Source: Rhodocollybia butyracea
Taxonomy: Eukaryota; Basidiomycota; Agaricomycetes; Agaricales; Omphalotaceae
Assembly (NCBI GenBank): GCA_015501585.1
Contig: JADNRY010000098.1
Coordinates: forward strand, 62,001 to 126,000
Length of the DNA stretch: 64,000 nt
Reading direction: 5' to 3'
Positions 1-10,666 of this stretch are shown one piece after another; the stretch's first letter is position 1; the number at the start of each line of letters is the position of its first letter. The notes beneath the pieces are model-generated. The model had not been told where the DNA came from. It did no database searches and worked only from the letters and a program-made list of their open reading frames with translations. The position numbers and the translations under genes are program-made.

Positions 1-404
1 ATGGAAAACACAAAGATTTTGCGAAACATTTGGCAGATAGACAGAGATCATATCACATCATTATGTTGGCAGATGGCATGGACATCATATCATTATATTG
101 TTTCTTTCGGTCTGGCCCACCCACGGCGCCGAGGACCAGGCAGGGACTAAGTCGTAGGCTTGTACCACTACCCCTCTTTGTCCACTGAAATTAAGTACAC
201 ATCCACACATCTAGCTGGTACTTACAACTATGGTATGAACAAGCTACCAAAAAATTTTCCGGAACAAATCAATTGTACTTCATTAGAGTCTCCTAGCAGC
301 TGCAACACCGCCCAGGCCAGGTACCAATATCAGGGGCAGCATTGGCATGTGATCAATAATTGCATTTAAAAGACAGCAAGTTTGAACACTGAAAATCTCA
401 AGCT
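1..404. other. Upstream region of the first gene, no gene recognised
   Basis: No convincing coding region was seen. A TTTAAAAG box at about 365-372 lies some 35 nt before the ATG at 405 and may act as the core promoter of the peptide gene that follows. Short open frames here show no recognisable motif. Confidence 0.3.
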
Positions 405-746
405 ATGCATACCCCATCTGTCATGAAGCTTGTGCTGTTGTCTCTTGCATGTACAGCGGTAATGGCCTATCCCAATCTCAAAAATAAGGGTGAGGGATTG
501 TTCAATGACAAGAGGTATGGCAAAGTGTATTTTTGGTTAGTATTGTACTGATGTAATTACTCTTATAGTATCAAATCCCCTGCAACTAGTGATTCTACCC
601 TTGAGATTTTGACAATAACTGATGATGTAAGGCTACCTCACTGGGTTGTTCTGTCTTGTCCATAGCTAATCCAAACATACCTGTAGAAGCATTTCACAAG
701 TAAACGTCAAGAGAGTTGCGGCACTGCAATATGTGAATTTAAATAG
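405..746 (+). CDS. Putative small secreted peptide precursor with two Lys-Arg sites (75 aa)
   Basis: This gene is inferred from splicing and is too fragmented to show as one open frame. Exons are 405-514, 569-626 and 687-746, giving 228 nt and a TAG stop. Both introns (54 and 60 nt) start GT and end AG, and the second has CTAAT about 18 nt before its acceptor. The N-terminus has a second Met at residue 7 followed by a hydrophobic run (KLVLLSLACTAVMA), which looks like a signal peptide. Two KR dipeptides follow, at about residues 36-37 and 62-63. The tail after the second KR is QESCGTAICEFK: N-terminal Gln, two Cys five residues apart, 12 residues. This layout suits Kex2 processing of a secreted prepropeptide. 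I do not recognise the family. A shorter second intron ending at 665 would give an early stop, so the model is uncertain. It lies 260 bp from a copia insertion. Confidence 0.45.
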
Positions 747-1005
747 TTGCAAGAGTAAATTGATTACTGTAGTATATCACTGCATGCAAAGTTCCCTAAG
801 TTAGCCTAACTTAGGTAATTTATATCAAAAACTGTCAAAAAATGATAGATCAATAAGTGAAGTAGTTCAGAGAAACATTGTGGTAAACTTAGGGAAATGG
901 TTCATTGCATATGATTATTGTTAGTTGTGTTACAAATGAAATCTTTAGGAAACACTTAGGGAACTGATTTTTCTCATTTGTTTTAAATAAGAAAGGGCAA
1001 GCAAT
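747..1005. other. AT-rich gap interrupted by the copia insertion
   Basis: No gene seen. The sequence is AT-rich and resumes on the far side of the copia element at 7708. Several CTTAGG/CCTAAG words recur, as they do at 7703-8290. Confidence 0.4.
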
Positions 1006-1010
1006 GATAA

Positions 1011-1351
1011 TATTGAAGGTTGTGTAATACTTAGTGAATTATTGGTGGAGTTTAAGTGCTCGCTAGTTGTGGGGGTAGTTCTTAATTATTTTGAACTGGG
1101 TCCCTCGAGCCTATATTTATAGGGATAAACTAGTACATGGGAAACTACTTAATAAGCTTGCTGCGGAATGCTGCGGAATGACTGTGCATTGCTGCGCATG
1201 ACTTTACATGACTAGATATGACTCAACGTGACTCTACTTAACTAGCTATGACTTATATCCAATGCATAAAATACCGTGAACCGAATATGAGTCATAATGA
1301 CTCGCCGTGATTCCACATGAGTTTAGGATAGTTTCCGTTGATATTACAACA
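1011..1351 (-). repeat. copia 3' LTR
   Basis: It matches 7362-7702 with no difference noticed by eye. On the element strand it begins TGTTGTAATATC. A purine run GAGGGGGAG lies directly next to it at 1352-1360 and is the polypurine tract for plus-strand priming. Confidence 0.93.
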
Positions 1352-1363
1352 CTCCCCCTCAAG
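1352..1363 (-). other. copia polypurine tract
   Basis: On the minus strand this reads TTGAGGGGGAG immediately before the 3' LTR, the expected position and composition of a polypurine tract. Confidence 0.75.
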
Positions 1364-4300
1364 CGGAAATTAGTCCAAGACTCTTTGCAAAATACTTCAC
1401 CTTTGAACTTGTCAAAGCTTTGGTGAAGATATCAGCTACCATTTCCTCTGTAGGACAATAGACCAATTGAATAGTGCCGTCTTGAATACATTGGCGGATA
1501 AAATGATATCGGATATCAATGTGTTTGGTCCTTGCATGAAATTGTCCAAGTTCAGAGTTGGCCAAAGCAATGGCACCTTGATTATCACCATAGATAATAA
1601 ATGGCTGATCAATGGGATGGAATAATTCCTCCAGAAATTGACGAAGCCATAGTGCTTCCTTTGCTGCATATGTCAAAGCAACATATTCAGCTTCAACAGT
1701 TGACAGAGTGACAAGCTCTTGTTTCTTGGTACTCCAAGAAATAGCTCCCCCATCAATAATAAATGCATAACCAGAGATTGCATGCCGCATCTCCTGGCTC
1801 ATGCCATCTGCATCACTGTATATTTCCAGTCCAGTTTTCTTACCTCCCAAGGTAAGTTTCCAGTGTTTTGTTCCCTGTAAGTAGCGGAATACCCGCTTGA
1901 GTGACTCCCAATGAACAGGTCCTGGATTATCTAGAAATTGTGAGTGTTGTGACACAGAAAAGGATATATCTGGTCTTGTTCCTCGTGCCAGCCAGTTTAT
2001 CTTTCCATTTCCTTTTCGGTATGGCACTTTTGCCATTTCCTTTCTGTCCGCTGGGTCTGTGGGACAATCATCCTTTGAAAGTCGCACATTTGGATCCATA
2101 GGCATAGACAATGGTTTGCAATCTGCCATGTTCATTTCCTTCAATGCAGCTTCAATAAAAGCTTGCTGGGACAATGAAATGGTTTGGTTCTCTCGGTCTC
2201 TTTCAACCTTCATACCAAGCAACCAATTAATTGGGCCTAATTTTGTGATCTTGAACCGTTCTGCAACTAGGTCTTGTGTTTCCTGAATTAAAGCTGCGGA
2301 GCTCCCAGTAATGGTGACATCATCAACGTGAACAGCTAAAATAGCTATGTCATCATTGACAACTCGCTTGTAAACTGCATGATCCTTCTCCATAGGGGAG
2401 AATCCCAGCTCCACAAGGTTGTTTGTTAACATTTCATACCATTTTCGACCTGATTGTTTAAGGCCATATAAAGTTTTCTTCAGCTTCAGAACATATCTAG
2501 TTCCTGTCAGCAAACTCTATGTCTGGTGGTTGCTCCATGTAGATTTGTTCATTGTCTTCAAATGTAGCATTTAAGTATGCTCCATGAAAATCAAAGACTT
2601 CAATATCCCAGTTGTTTCGGGCTGCCATGGTGAGAATTATCCTGAGTGATTCCATCTTTGCAACAGGTGCAAATGTTTCATAAAAATCTACTCCCTCAAC
2701 TTGTGTGAATCCTTTTGCCACAAGTCTGGCTTTATACTTGTCAATATTCCCATCCTTCAATTTGAGCTTCAGTGCCCATTTGCAGTCCACAACATTATGG
2801 TCTGCAGGTCTTGGGACAACTTCCCAGGTTCCTGCTTCCAATAGTGTCTTTAGCTCAATGTCTCGAGCTTCCTCCCATCTTTTCCAGTCTGACCTCTTCT
2901 TGGCCTCTTCATAAGTGGGATCAATGCTTACAGCTTCCATTGCTGCAAGTCCAAAAACAGCTTGATTGAGTCCTCCTGCTATATCCTTTCCTATACCAGG
3001 GATTTGTACACCGGGAGTTACTAATGGTGCACTAGGTCTATTATCAGTTCTTCCCTCTCCAGTAATAAGGTCCTGCACTTTGCGTGTTGCAGTGCGCTTG
3101 CGTTTCCCTTCTAGAATATTTCCCTCATCAACACTGGAGTTGATCAGTTTTCCTAAGTGATCTTTGGGTGGTGGATTTTGTGAAGTAGGATCTATTGTAA
3201 TAGTAGGAGCTGTTGTTTGAGAAGGTTTTGGAGAGTTTGGAATTTCTGTGTTGTCTGGTTTGGTGGGGTTCGGAATGAATCCTTCATTCTCCCCCTCATA
3301 CCGAATTCCACCAGGTACAAATGTTGACGCGTCTTGATCAAATTTGATACTTCTTTCTACAGAAATTTTCCGAGTATCTGGCCAATAAATTCTGTGGCCA
3401 CTTGACTCAAGATCAAATCCCAGCCAATGTCCAATATTTGCTCGGCCTTCAAGTTTTGTATTGCCATCTTCATGTACCCATACCTTGGCTCCCCATTCCC
3501 GGAGATTTGATAAATTTGGCTTTTCACCAAACATAATCTCATAAGGTGTTTTATCCTTCAATGCTCTTGTTACTGATCTATTTTTCAACCAAATTGCATG
3601 TTTCAAAGCCTCTCCCCACAAGTTTTTGGGTAATCCACTTGCATGCAACATTGCACGGATTCGTTCAAGGAGAGTCCGGTTAAGTCTTTCTGAGACTCCA
3701 TTATGCTCTGGTGTATCATGAACAGTAAGGTTTCGAGTTATTCCTTCTTCAGCCAAATATTGATTGAATAATCTGCCCAGATATTCCCCTCCTCTGTCTG
3801 ATCCTAACATTTTTACTCGGATCTCTTTTTGTGTCCATAACCATGCACAAAATTGCTTAAATGCATCAAAAGTCTCATCCTTTGTTGCCAGAAGATAAGC
3901 CATGGACCATCTAGAATGATCATCTGTGAATGAACAGTAGTAATGTTTATGATGAGGAGTTTGTACTGGGGATGGTCCCCATACATCAGAATGGATATGA
4001 TCACCAATATTTGCTGCCCTTTTCTGATCCCTTTCCTTCTTGACTGGTTTCCGGGTCTTCTTTGCATATTCACATGTATCACATGTTTTCACTGGTTCCT
4101 TTTCATCTAGTTCAATGCCTTCAATAAGACCATCCTGAACCATTTTTCTGCAAGCTTCTGGTGCAATGTGACCAAGTCGACGGTGTAATTCATTCACTGT
4201 CACTTTCACACTATTAGCTGCCATGCCATAGGTTTGATCAGGTTCATGATGGACCTGATATAGCCCATTGTTGCAGTTTACTTGCCCCAACAATTTATGT

Positions 4301-5958
4301 TTCTCATCATATATTTTGCAAAATTGATTGCGGAATATGATAGAACATCCAGATGCTGCAATTTTGCCCACTGATATGAGTGTCACACTCAACATTGGTG
4401 CATATAAAACATCTTTAATTAAAATTGTTGTCCGTTTCTTTTTACCAGGAATTGTGATCCGCATGTCACCTCGTCCAACTGCCTCAAAGGTTCCACTGTC
4501 AGCAGACCTAATATCTTTGGGGGCAATGGGAACAAAGTTGATAAACTTCTCCCTATATGGGGACATATGGCGTGATGCACCTGAGTCATAGAGCTCAGTA
4601 ATACCTCCTATATTCTTGTCAGCATTTGCAAGATAACTAAAATCATACCTGGTCTGTGCTCTTCCTAGCACATCAATTTCCTGATATTCAACATCCCCTT
4701 GCTCTTGTATAGCATTTGGGTCAGGTACTTCAAGTTGAACTAGGATAGGTCCTTCCTGTGATTTTAGACAAGTTTCCTTCTTGTCATACCAATCCTCTAC
4801 CTCTTGTAGGTCAGGGATTTCTTCTTCGTCAATGTCACTGAACCATGCCTCATCATTGTCAGGCTCGGCTGTGCGCCAATCTCCCAAATCATCATCAATT
4901 GATGTGGAGATACTCTGAAGATCTGGCATTGAATTACCATCTTCAGACCTTGTTTCTTGGGTAAGCACTGTTTCAGCACTGGATTTACTGCCCTCTTCAT
5001 TGAACGCCCATAGGATCTCATCATTTTCATAGATGGTTCCCATCCCTTCCAGTTGCTCTGATTTACTTGTGTCAGGTTCTTCATATCCCAACAGGTTTTC
5101 AGTGATTTTAGCTTCCCATTTCTCATCAGGGATTACACTTGCATACCATGCAAAGTCTTCATTGTCAATGGCTGCTTTGGCAGAATAGGTCTTTCCCTTG
5201 CCTTTCCCTTTCCAGTATTTAGGCCACTGGCCCTCCTTTCCACCCCCTTCCTCAAAGCAATCCTGCTTCATGTGACCCATCTTACCACAATTAAAACACT
5301 TCACTGATTTCCTATTTCCTGCAGACTTCTTTGATGGTCCCACAGCATATGCTGCTTCTTTGGCTCCATTTTTGGAATTTTGTTGTCCCAATTTCCTTCT
5401 ATCTGCTTCATCTTGGATCGCACGAATATATGTATCCACTGTGAGTGTTGTGCTAACAAGTGTTGCCGTTGCAGTCAATGCTGCCAGGTAAGGGTCATAT
5501 GATCTTGGAAGAGCGGTCATGATTATTGCAATGAAATTATCCTCGCCGGGATCTGCATTCATTGAAATCAAATCTTCTCGTAAGGCAATTACTCTGGATA
5601 AGTAATCCCGAACATCATTGTCACCCTCACAACGTTCATTCTGTAATTTACGCCGCAAGTCGACCACCATCATTTTTGACTTCATCTGATGTTCATCTAC
5701 TAATTTCTTCCACATCTTTCCAACTGCTGTCTCCCCTTTAACCTTTAGGAATAATGAATCAGGTATAGTGCTTGCAATTCCCTGCTTTAATATTGCTGAT
5801 TCTGAATTCCATGTTTTCATTTCCTTTTCCCACTCTTCAATGGCTTTGGTCTCTGCTGCTGTTGGGCCAGCACTGGCATCAGCAATTGCTGGTTTCTGCT
5901 TTGGTGCAGCTGTGTCTTTCAAATACTCTTCAAGTCCTGCAGCTTCAGCAGCAAACAT
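1359..5958 (-). pseudogene. copia Gag-Pol polyprotein, frameshifted and missing its N-terminal codons
   Basis: The long frame 2497-5958 (1153 codons) holds Gag, a CCHC zinc knuckle (CFNCGKMGHMKQDCF), a protease active site (LYDSGASRHM), the GAG-pre-integrase motif (LHRRLGHI), an rve integrase core (SDVWGP, then DRGGEY, with the DDE-type Asp/Asp/Glu spacing) and the start of the RVT_2 reverse transcriptase (KARLVAKGFTQ). The frame stops near 2500. RT continues in another frame at 1359-2513 (LKKTLYGLKQSGRKW, VHVDD catalytic motif) into RNase H (IYSDADG). The two frames overlap by about 17 nt, so one small indel separates them. Upstream the Gag frame is open past 5958 to the solo-LTR junction at 6026. 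The original start is probably the minus-strand ATG at 7237, just 14 codons before the insertion. Confidence 0.9.
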
Positions 5959-6026
5959 GAAGCGGTCCTTGTATATGACCCAATTTGATCCATCTGAATT
6001 GAGTTTTGGGAGTCTAAGGAAATAAT

Positions 6027-7195
6027 TGTTATGACTCGATCAATAGTCTCATCCAAACCTTCACAGTATGTAACTCGGCAGTAAAAATGATAAGAGAAAT
6101 TAATGAGATTATAGAGCAAGCCTTTCCGTTCGTTGAAACCGCTAGGCAAAAAATATATACTCAAACAACTAGGCTCAAGTAAAGTTAGTAACTAGTTTGT
6201 AATACGAAACTCACAGAAGTTATTATTTGGAGATAGCTCGACAAATAATAATAAGATTACCCTCGGAGATGGCTCGACAAGCAGTAATATGAATCAGAAC
6301 TAATACTCGGAGATGGCTCGACAAGTAGTAGTGAGTATGGTGTCTAATACTCGGAGATAGCTCAACAAGTAATAGTGAGTGTGATGTCTAATACTCGGAG
6401 ATAGCTCAACAAGTAATAGGAAGTTGCAACTCGGAGATAGCTCAACAAGTGGCAATTAAAGAAGTATTCACTAGGAGATAGCTCAACAGGTGAATATTAG
6501 TGGATACAACTTGGAGTTAGCTCAACAAGATGTATAAATGTGTATTGTAGCTTGGAGATAGCTCAACAAGATACAATGAGTTGGTCTGGTGATTCACACA
6601 AGTGATAACAGCAAACAAGTGGGGGTTTGGATTTAAGAAAAATAATATGTCTAACGTACATTGGTAAATCTAGACTACTTATATACTGTGCAATGTGTAC
6701 TAGTTAGGAAATGCTGCGGAATGACTAGATTTGAGTCATAACTGCGGAAATACTGCGGATGAGTCAGTCTGACTATGTAATGCTGTGCAATGACTAATAT
6801 TGAGTCATGTATGCGGAACCGTAGTTGACTCAGATATCTGGCTGTGCAATGACTGATATTGAGTCATTGATGTAAAGAGGCTATGCAATGATGTCATAGC
6901 TGTGGAGCAGTGATGTGATATCATAACTGCAGAGCAGTGGAATGACATCATGATTGTGGAGTAGCAAGATGACATCATAGTTGTGGAGCTAGAATGATGT
7001 CATGACTGTGCAGACTGTGCAGTGACTGTTAAAGATCATTCTGGTGTTCTGGAAGAATGTGTGCAGCATTAACCCAAATGGTGTTGAATAACTAATGAAT
7101 GTAAAATGTTAAGTAGAAGTATTAATGATAGTGTTCATAGTTGGTTACAGAAGAAAAAAGATTGGGTGTATAGGATTTAGATCCGGGTCATAACA
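6027..7195 (-). mobile_element. Solo gypsy LTR inserted in copia gag
   Basis: This 1169-bp segment is the reverse complement of the LTRs at 17290-18458 and 23412-24580, and it starts and ends TGTTATGA...TCATAACA in element orientation. ATAAT at 6022-6026 and 7196-7200 is a perfect 5-bp target duplication. It is a full insertion later reduced to one LTR by LTR-LTR recombination. It interrupts copia gag after codon 14. By eye it differs from the other two LTRs at a handful of positions, including the presumed transcript start (TTAGACATATTATT here, TGAGACGTATTATT in the full element). Confidence 0.95.
6220..6576 (-). repeat. Nine-hairpin array inside the solo LTR
   Basis: This is the reverse-strand copy of the array described at 17909-18265. 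It has the same nine loops (TTGAGCTATCTC or close variants) and the same stem pairs. Confidence 0.85.
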
Positions 7196-7348
7196 ATAAT
7201 CCCCAAGCTTTGTGTTACTTGAATGGTTGGTAGACATTATTGCTAGACTGGTGACTGTGTTGTTGTTGGCTTCTTAGTGATGATAAAGTGTTGTGCAAAT
7301 TGTTGTTTGTAATGTCAAAGATAATGTGTATTTAATTCAGCTAAGGTC

Positions 7349-7361
7349 GGGGCCCATAACC
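7349..7361 (-). other. copia primer-binding site of the half-tRNA type
   Basis: Directly inside the 5' LTR the minus strand reads GGTTATGGGCCCC. Its complement, GGGCCCATAACC, matches the anticodon arm of eukaryotic initiator tRNA-Met (CAU anticodon) rather than the tRNA 3' end. Drosophila copia is known to prime from an internal initiator tRNA-Met fragment through a very similar site. The assignment rests on remembered tRNA sequence. Confidence 0.65.
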
Positions 7362-7702
7362 TATTGAAGGTTGTGTAATACTTAGTGAATTATTGGTGGA
7401 GTTTAAGTGCTCGCTAGTTGTGGGGGTAGTTCTTAATTATTTTGAACTGGGTCCCTCGAGCCTATATTTATAGGGATAAACTAGTACATGGGAAACTACT
7501 TAATAAGCTTGCTGCGGAATGCTGCGGAATGACTGTGCATTGCTGCGCATGACTTTACATGACTAGATATGACTCAACGTGACTCTACTTAACTAGCTAT
7601 GACTTATATCCAATGCATAAAATACCGTGAACCGAATATGAGTCATAATGACTCGCCGTGATTCCACATGAGTTTAGGATAGTTTCCGTTGATATTACAA
7701 CA
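7362..7702 (-). repeat. copia 5' LTR
   Basis: It is the second copy of the 341-bp repeat at 1011-1351 and is followed by the target duplication GATAA at 7703-7707. It would carry the promoter for minus-strand transcription of the element. Confidence 0.93.
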
Positions 7703-7707
7703 GATAA

Positions 7708-8187
7708 TTCAAAGGAATAACTTATGAAAAGCAGGGGGAATTGGAGTATTCAATAAGATTTTAAAATTGTAAGCATAAGGTGGATATCTTAGGAAATGTT
7801 TAAGGTGAAATTAGATAGAATAGTGGAAAAACAAGGGTCAAACTAGTGGAAAACAATTTAAAGAAAGTATTCCCTAAGTACAAGATAATCCACATGAACA
7901 AGTTAAAGACTTAGGAAAATTAAATGTGACAAAGGAGTCACATAGTGGCATGATAATAATTGAATTTGAGTGAACAACCTTTGGTAAAGATAGGAAAAAC
8001 AAATGAAATTGAGAAATATGAAAGTTTCCAATAAGATGATAAACAACATCAATGAAAAGGAAAAACTTAAGGAATCATGAGGCGAAGCAAAGGAAAGTGA
8101 GGTTTACAAAAGGTTTAAAGGGGTAAAAGTGCAATAGATATCAAAGGTGAAAACTTAGTGAATTAGAAAGTAACATTTGGGATATTG
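7708..8187. other. AT-rich non-coding gap
   Basis: No gene recognised. The purine-rich sequence has scattered AACTTAGGAAAATT-like words that recur in the 105-bp repeat that follows. Confidence 0.4.
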
Positions 8188-8292
8188 GAAAGGAAAACTT
8201 AGGAAAATTAGATGGGATGACTGGGATAAATGCAAGGGAAAATGTAGGAAAATTAAGGCAAGTAGAGGCCAGCAGAACAGTACAGTCAGAAG
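8188..8292 (+). repeat. 105-bp direct repeat, copy 1 (empty MITE site)
   Basis: This sequence is repeated with about 90 percent identity at 9291-9396. Each copy leads into the 36-bp minisatellite, so repeat plus minisatellite form a larger tandem duplication. This copy ends in GTCAGAAG (8285-8292) and runs straight on. The second copy carries a MITE at exactly this point, so copy 1 is the empty site. Confidence 0.8.
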
Positions 8293-9290
8293 ATTTGGAG
8301 ATGTAGTGCAATGGGGGACATTGAAGCAATTTGGGCTGTTGGAGCAGTGAGAGCATTGAGCAAAATGGTGGTCATTGGAGCAATTGGGGCTGTTGGAGCT
8401 GTGGGAGCAGTGAGTGAAATTGAGGCTGTTGGAGCAGTGAGAGCAGTGGGTGCAATTGGGGCTGTCGGAGCTGTGACTCCCAGCCCATGAGAGCAGTGAG
8501 TGCAATGAGGGCCATTTGAGCACTTGGGGCCATTGGAGCAGTGAGAGCAGTGAGTGCAATGGGGGCTGTCGGAGCCGGGAGAGCAGCAAGGGCAATGGGG
8601 GCCATTGGAGCAATTGGGGCTGTTGGAGCAGTGAGAGCAGTGAGTGCAATGAGGGCCGTTGGAGCAATTGGGGCTGTTGGAGCAGTGAGAGCAGTGAGTG
8701 CAATTGGGGGTGTTGGAGCTGTGAGAGCAGTGAGTGCAATGGGGGCTGTTAGAGCAGTGAAAGCAGTGAGTGCAATGGGGGCCATTGGAGCCATGAGAGC
8801 AGTGAGTGCAATGAGAGCCATTGGAGCAATTGGGGCTGTCAGGGCAATGGGAGCAGTGAGAGCAGTGAGTGCAATTGGGGCTGTTGGACCAGTGAGAGCA
8901 ATGAGTGCAATGGGGGCCATTGGAGCCATGAGAGCAGTCATAGCAGTGAGTGCAATTGGGCTGTCGGAGCTGTGAGAGCAGTGAGTCCAATGAGGGCGGT
9001 TGGAGCAATTGGGGCTGTCAGAGCAGTGGAAGCAGTGAGAGGAGTGAGTTCAATGAGGGTGGTTGGAGCAATTGGGGCTGTTGGAGCAGTGGGAGCAGTG
9101 AGTGCAATTGGGGCTGTTGAAGCTGTGAGAGCAGTGAGTGCAATTGGGGCTGTTGGAGCCATGAGATCAATGAGTGCAATGGGGGCCATTGGAGCCGTGA
9201 GAGCAGTGAGTGCAATGGGGCTGTCAGAGCAGTGGAAGCAGTGAGTGCAATGGTGGCAGTGAGCGCAGTGGGTGCAATGAGTGCAATGGG
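8293..9290 (+). repeat. 36-bp minisatellite, block A
   Basis: Degenerate tandem units of about 36 bp, built from GCAGTGAGAGCAGTGAGT followed by GCAATTGGGGCTGTTGGA. Because 36 is divisible by 3, several frames on both strands stay open for up to 240 codons. These read as Ala/Val/Gly-rich, Leu/Gln-rich or Cys/His-rich repeats with no non-repetitive domain. Confidence 0.9.
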
Positions 9291-9396
9291 AAGGGTGAAA
9301 ACTTAGGGAAATTAAATGGGTTGACTTGGATAAGTGCAAGGCAAAATGTAGGAAAATTAAGGCAAGTAGAGGGCAGCAGAACAGTACAGTCAGAAG
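9291..9396 (+). repeat. 105-bp direct repeat, copy 2
   Basis: Second copy of 8188-8292. Its last 8 bp, GTCAGAAG (9389-9396), form the left target duplication of the MITE that follows. Confidence 0.8.
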
Positions 9397-10069
9397 TAGG
9401 GTTTTAAAGTGCGGTGCGGTTCGGTTTTGTCAGCCATTTTGGGCAAACCGATAACTGCACCGGTGGTATATTGTTTAAATTTCAGCAAACCTTGCACTGA
9501 ACTGATAAGAACCGCCTCACTGGTGCCGGTTCAGTGCAAGCATGCGGTTTTGAACCGGTTTGGAAATAACCCGGTGCAAACTGGTGCGGAACCGGTGAAA
9601 ACGGCGGTTATACCAGTTTCAAAACATCATATACCCTGTAGTGTTGCCTAATAAAATAATCTCTACTTATGAACATTGTATTAAGGTATTCTTACATTAG
9701 TATAAAGTAAATTTGATGTGGTCATCAAGATTTTGATTGTATACAGCTCACAGGCGCCCAAATCAAATGTGGCACATGGGCGTCTGTGAGCTGTATACAA
9801 TTAAAAATTTAATTACCAGATCACATCTACTTTACAATACATAAAGTCAGGCTTGAAAAACACAGTTAATAAATTATTTTCATTATGTAAATTGCACCAG
9901 TTGACCACCGGTTTTGATCAGTTATGCAAATTCTTCAATTTCCAAGAACCGCAAACCACACCGGATGCAAACCACTGCACCGGTGCAACCTTTATTTACC
10001 CTCACCGCGGTTCAGTGCAGTGCGGTTGTTGGTTACTCAACGGTTTGTGCACCGCACTTTAAAACCCTA
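9397..10069. mobile_element. hAT-type MITE (673 bp) with 21-bp TIRs
   Basis: The ends are inverted repeats: TAGGGTTTTAAAGTGCGGTGC on the left and its reverse complement on the right. They are flanked by the perfect 8-bp duplication GTCAGAAG at 9389-9396 and 10070-10077. An 8-bp duplication with short TIRs is the signature of the hAT superfamily. There is no transposase frame, so it is non-autonomous. Inside, about 9695-9845 forms a further long imperfect hairpin centred near 9768 (TGTATACAGCTCACAGGCG against its inverse), possibly a nested fold-back insertion. Confidence 0.88.
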
Positions 10070-10077
10070 GTCAGAAG

Positions 10078-10662
10078 ACCTCGGGATGTAGCACAATGAG
10101 GGCCATTGGAGCAATTGGGGCTGTCAGAGCAGTGTGCGCATTGGGTGCAATTGGGGCTGTCGAAGCAGTGAGAGGACTGAGTGCGATTGGGGCTGGAGGA
10201 GCAGTGAGAGCACTGAGTGCAGTGGGGGCCATTGGAGCAATAAGAGCACTGAGTGCAATGGGGGCGGTTGGAGCAGTGAGAGCACCCAGTGCAAGGCCAA
10301 TGGGGGCTGTCAGATCAGTGGGAGCATTAAATGTGTTTGGGGCTGTTGGAACAGTGAGAGCAATGAGTGCAATTGGGTCTGTTGGAGCAGTGAGAGCATT
10401 GAGTGCAATTGGTGCTGTCAGAGCAGTGTGAGCATTGGGTGCAATTGGGGCTGTTGAGACAGTGAGAACACTGAGTGCAATGGGGGCTGTCAGAGCAGTG
10501 AGAGCACTGAGTGCAATTGGGGCTGTTGGAGCAGTGAGACTGTGAGAGTATTAAGTGCAATTGGGGCCATCAGAGCAGTGCAAGCATTGAATACAATTGG
10601 GGCCGTCGGAGCAATTGGGGGAGCAATTGAGGCTGTTGAAGCCATGAATACAACCAGTGCAG
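10078..10662 (+). repeat. 36-bp minisatellite, block B
   Basis: Same unit and orientation as block A. It starts right after the MITE target duplication and ends at the insertion point of the TG...CA element at 10667. Confidence 0.85.
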
Positions 10663-10666
10663 TTGG

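Larger units (their letters stand above)
1011..7702 (-). mobile_element. Ty1/copia LTR retrotransposon with nested solo LTR
   Basis: Two 341-bp direct repeats (1011-1351 and 7362-7702) appear identical and bound an internal region that reads Gag, protease, integrase, reverse transcriptase, RNase H on the minus strand. That order, with integrase before reverse transcriptase, defines the copia superfamily. The 5-bp sequence GATAA at 1006-1010 and 7703-7707 is the target-site duplication. Identical LTRs point to a recent insertion. The copy should be inactive: gag is split by a gypsy solo LTR (6027-7195) and the RT region has a frameshift near 2500. Confidence 0.93.

Noticed and set aside
5919..6164. 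81-codon frame joining copia gag to unrelated sequence
   Set aside because: It spans the solo-LTR insertion junction in a frame different from Gag and is fortuitous.
8286..9339. Long open frames of up to 240 codons encoding Cys/His-rich or Ala/Val-rich repeats
   Set aside because: They are entirely made of the 36-bp minisatellite, occur in several frames and both strands, and have no non-repetitive domain or splice structure.
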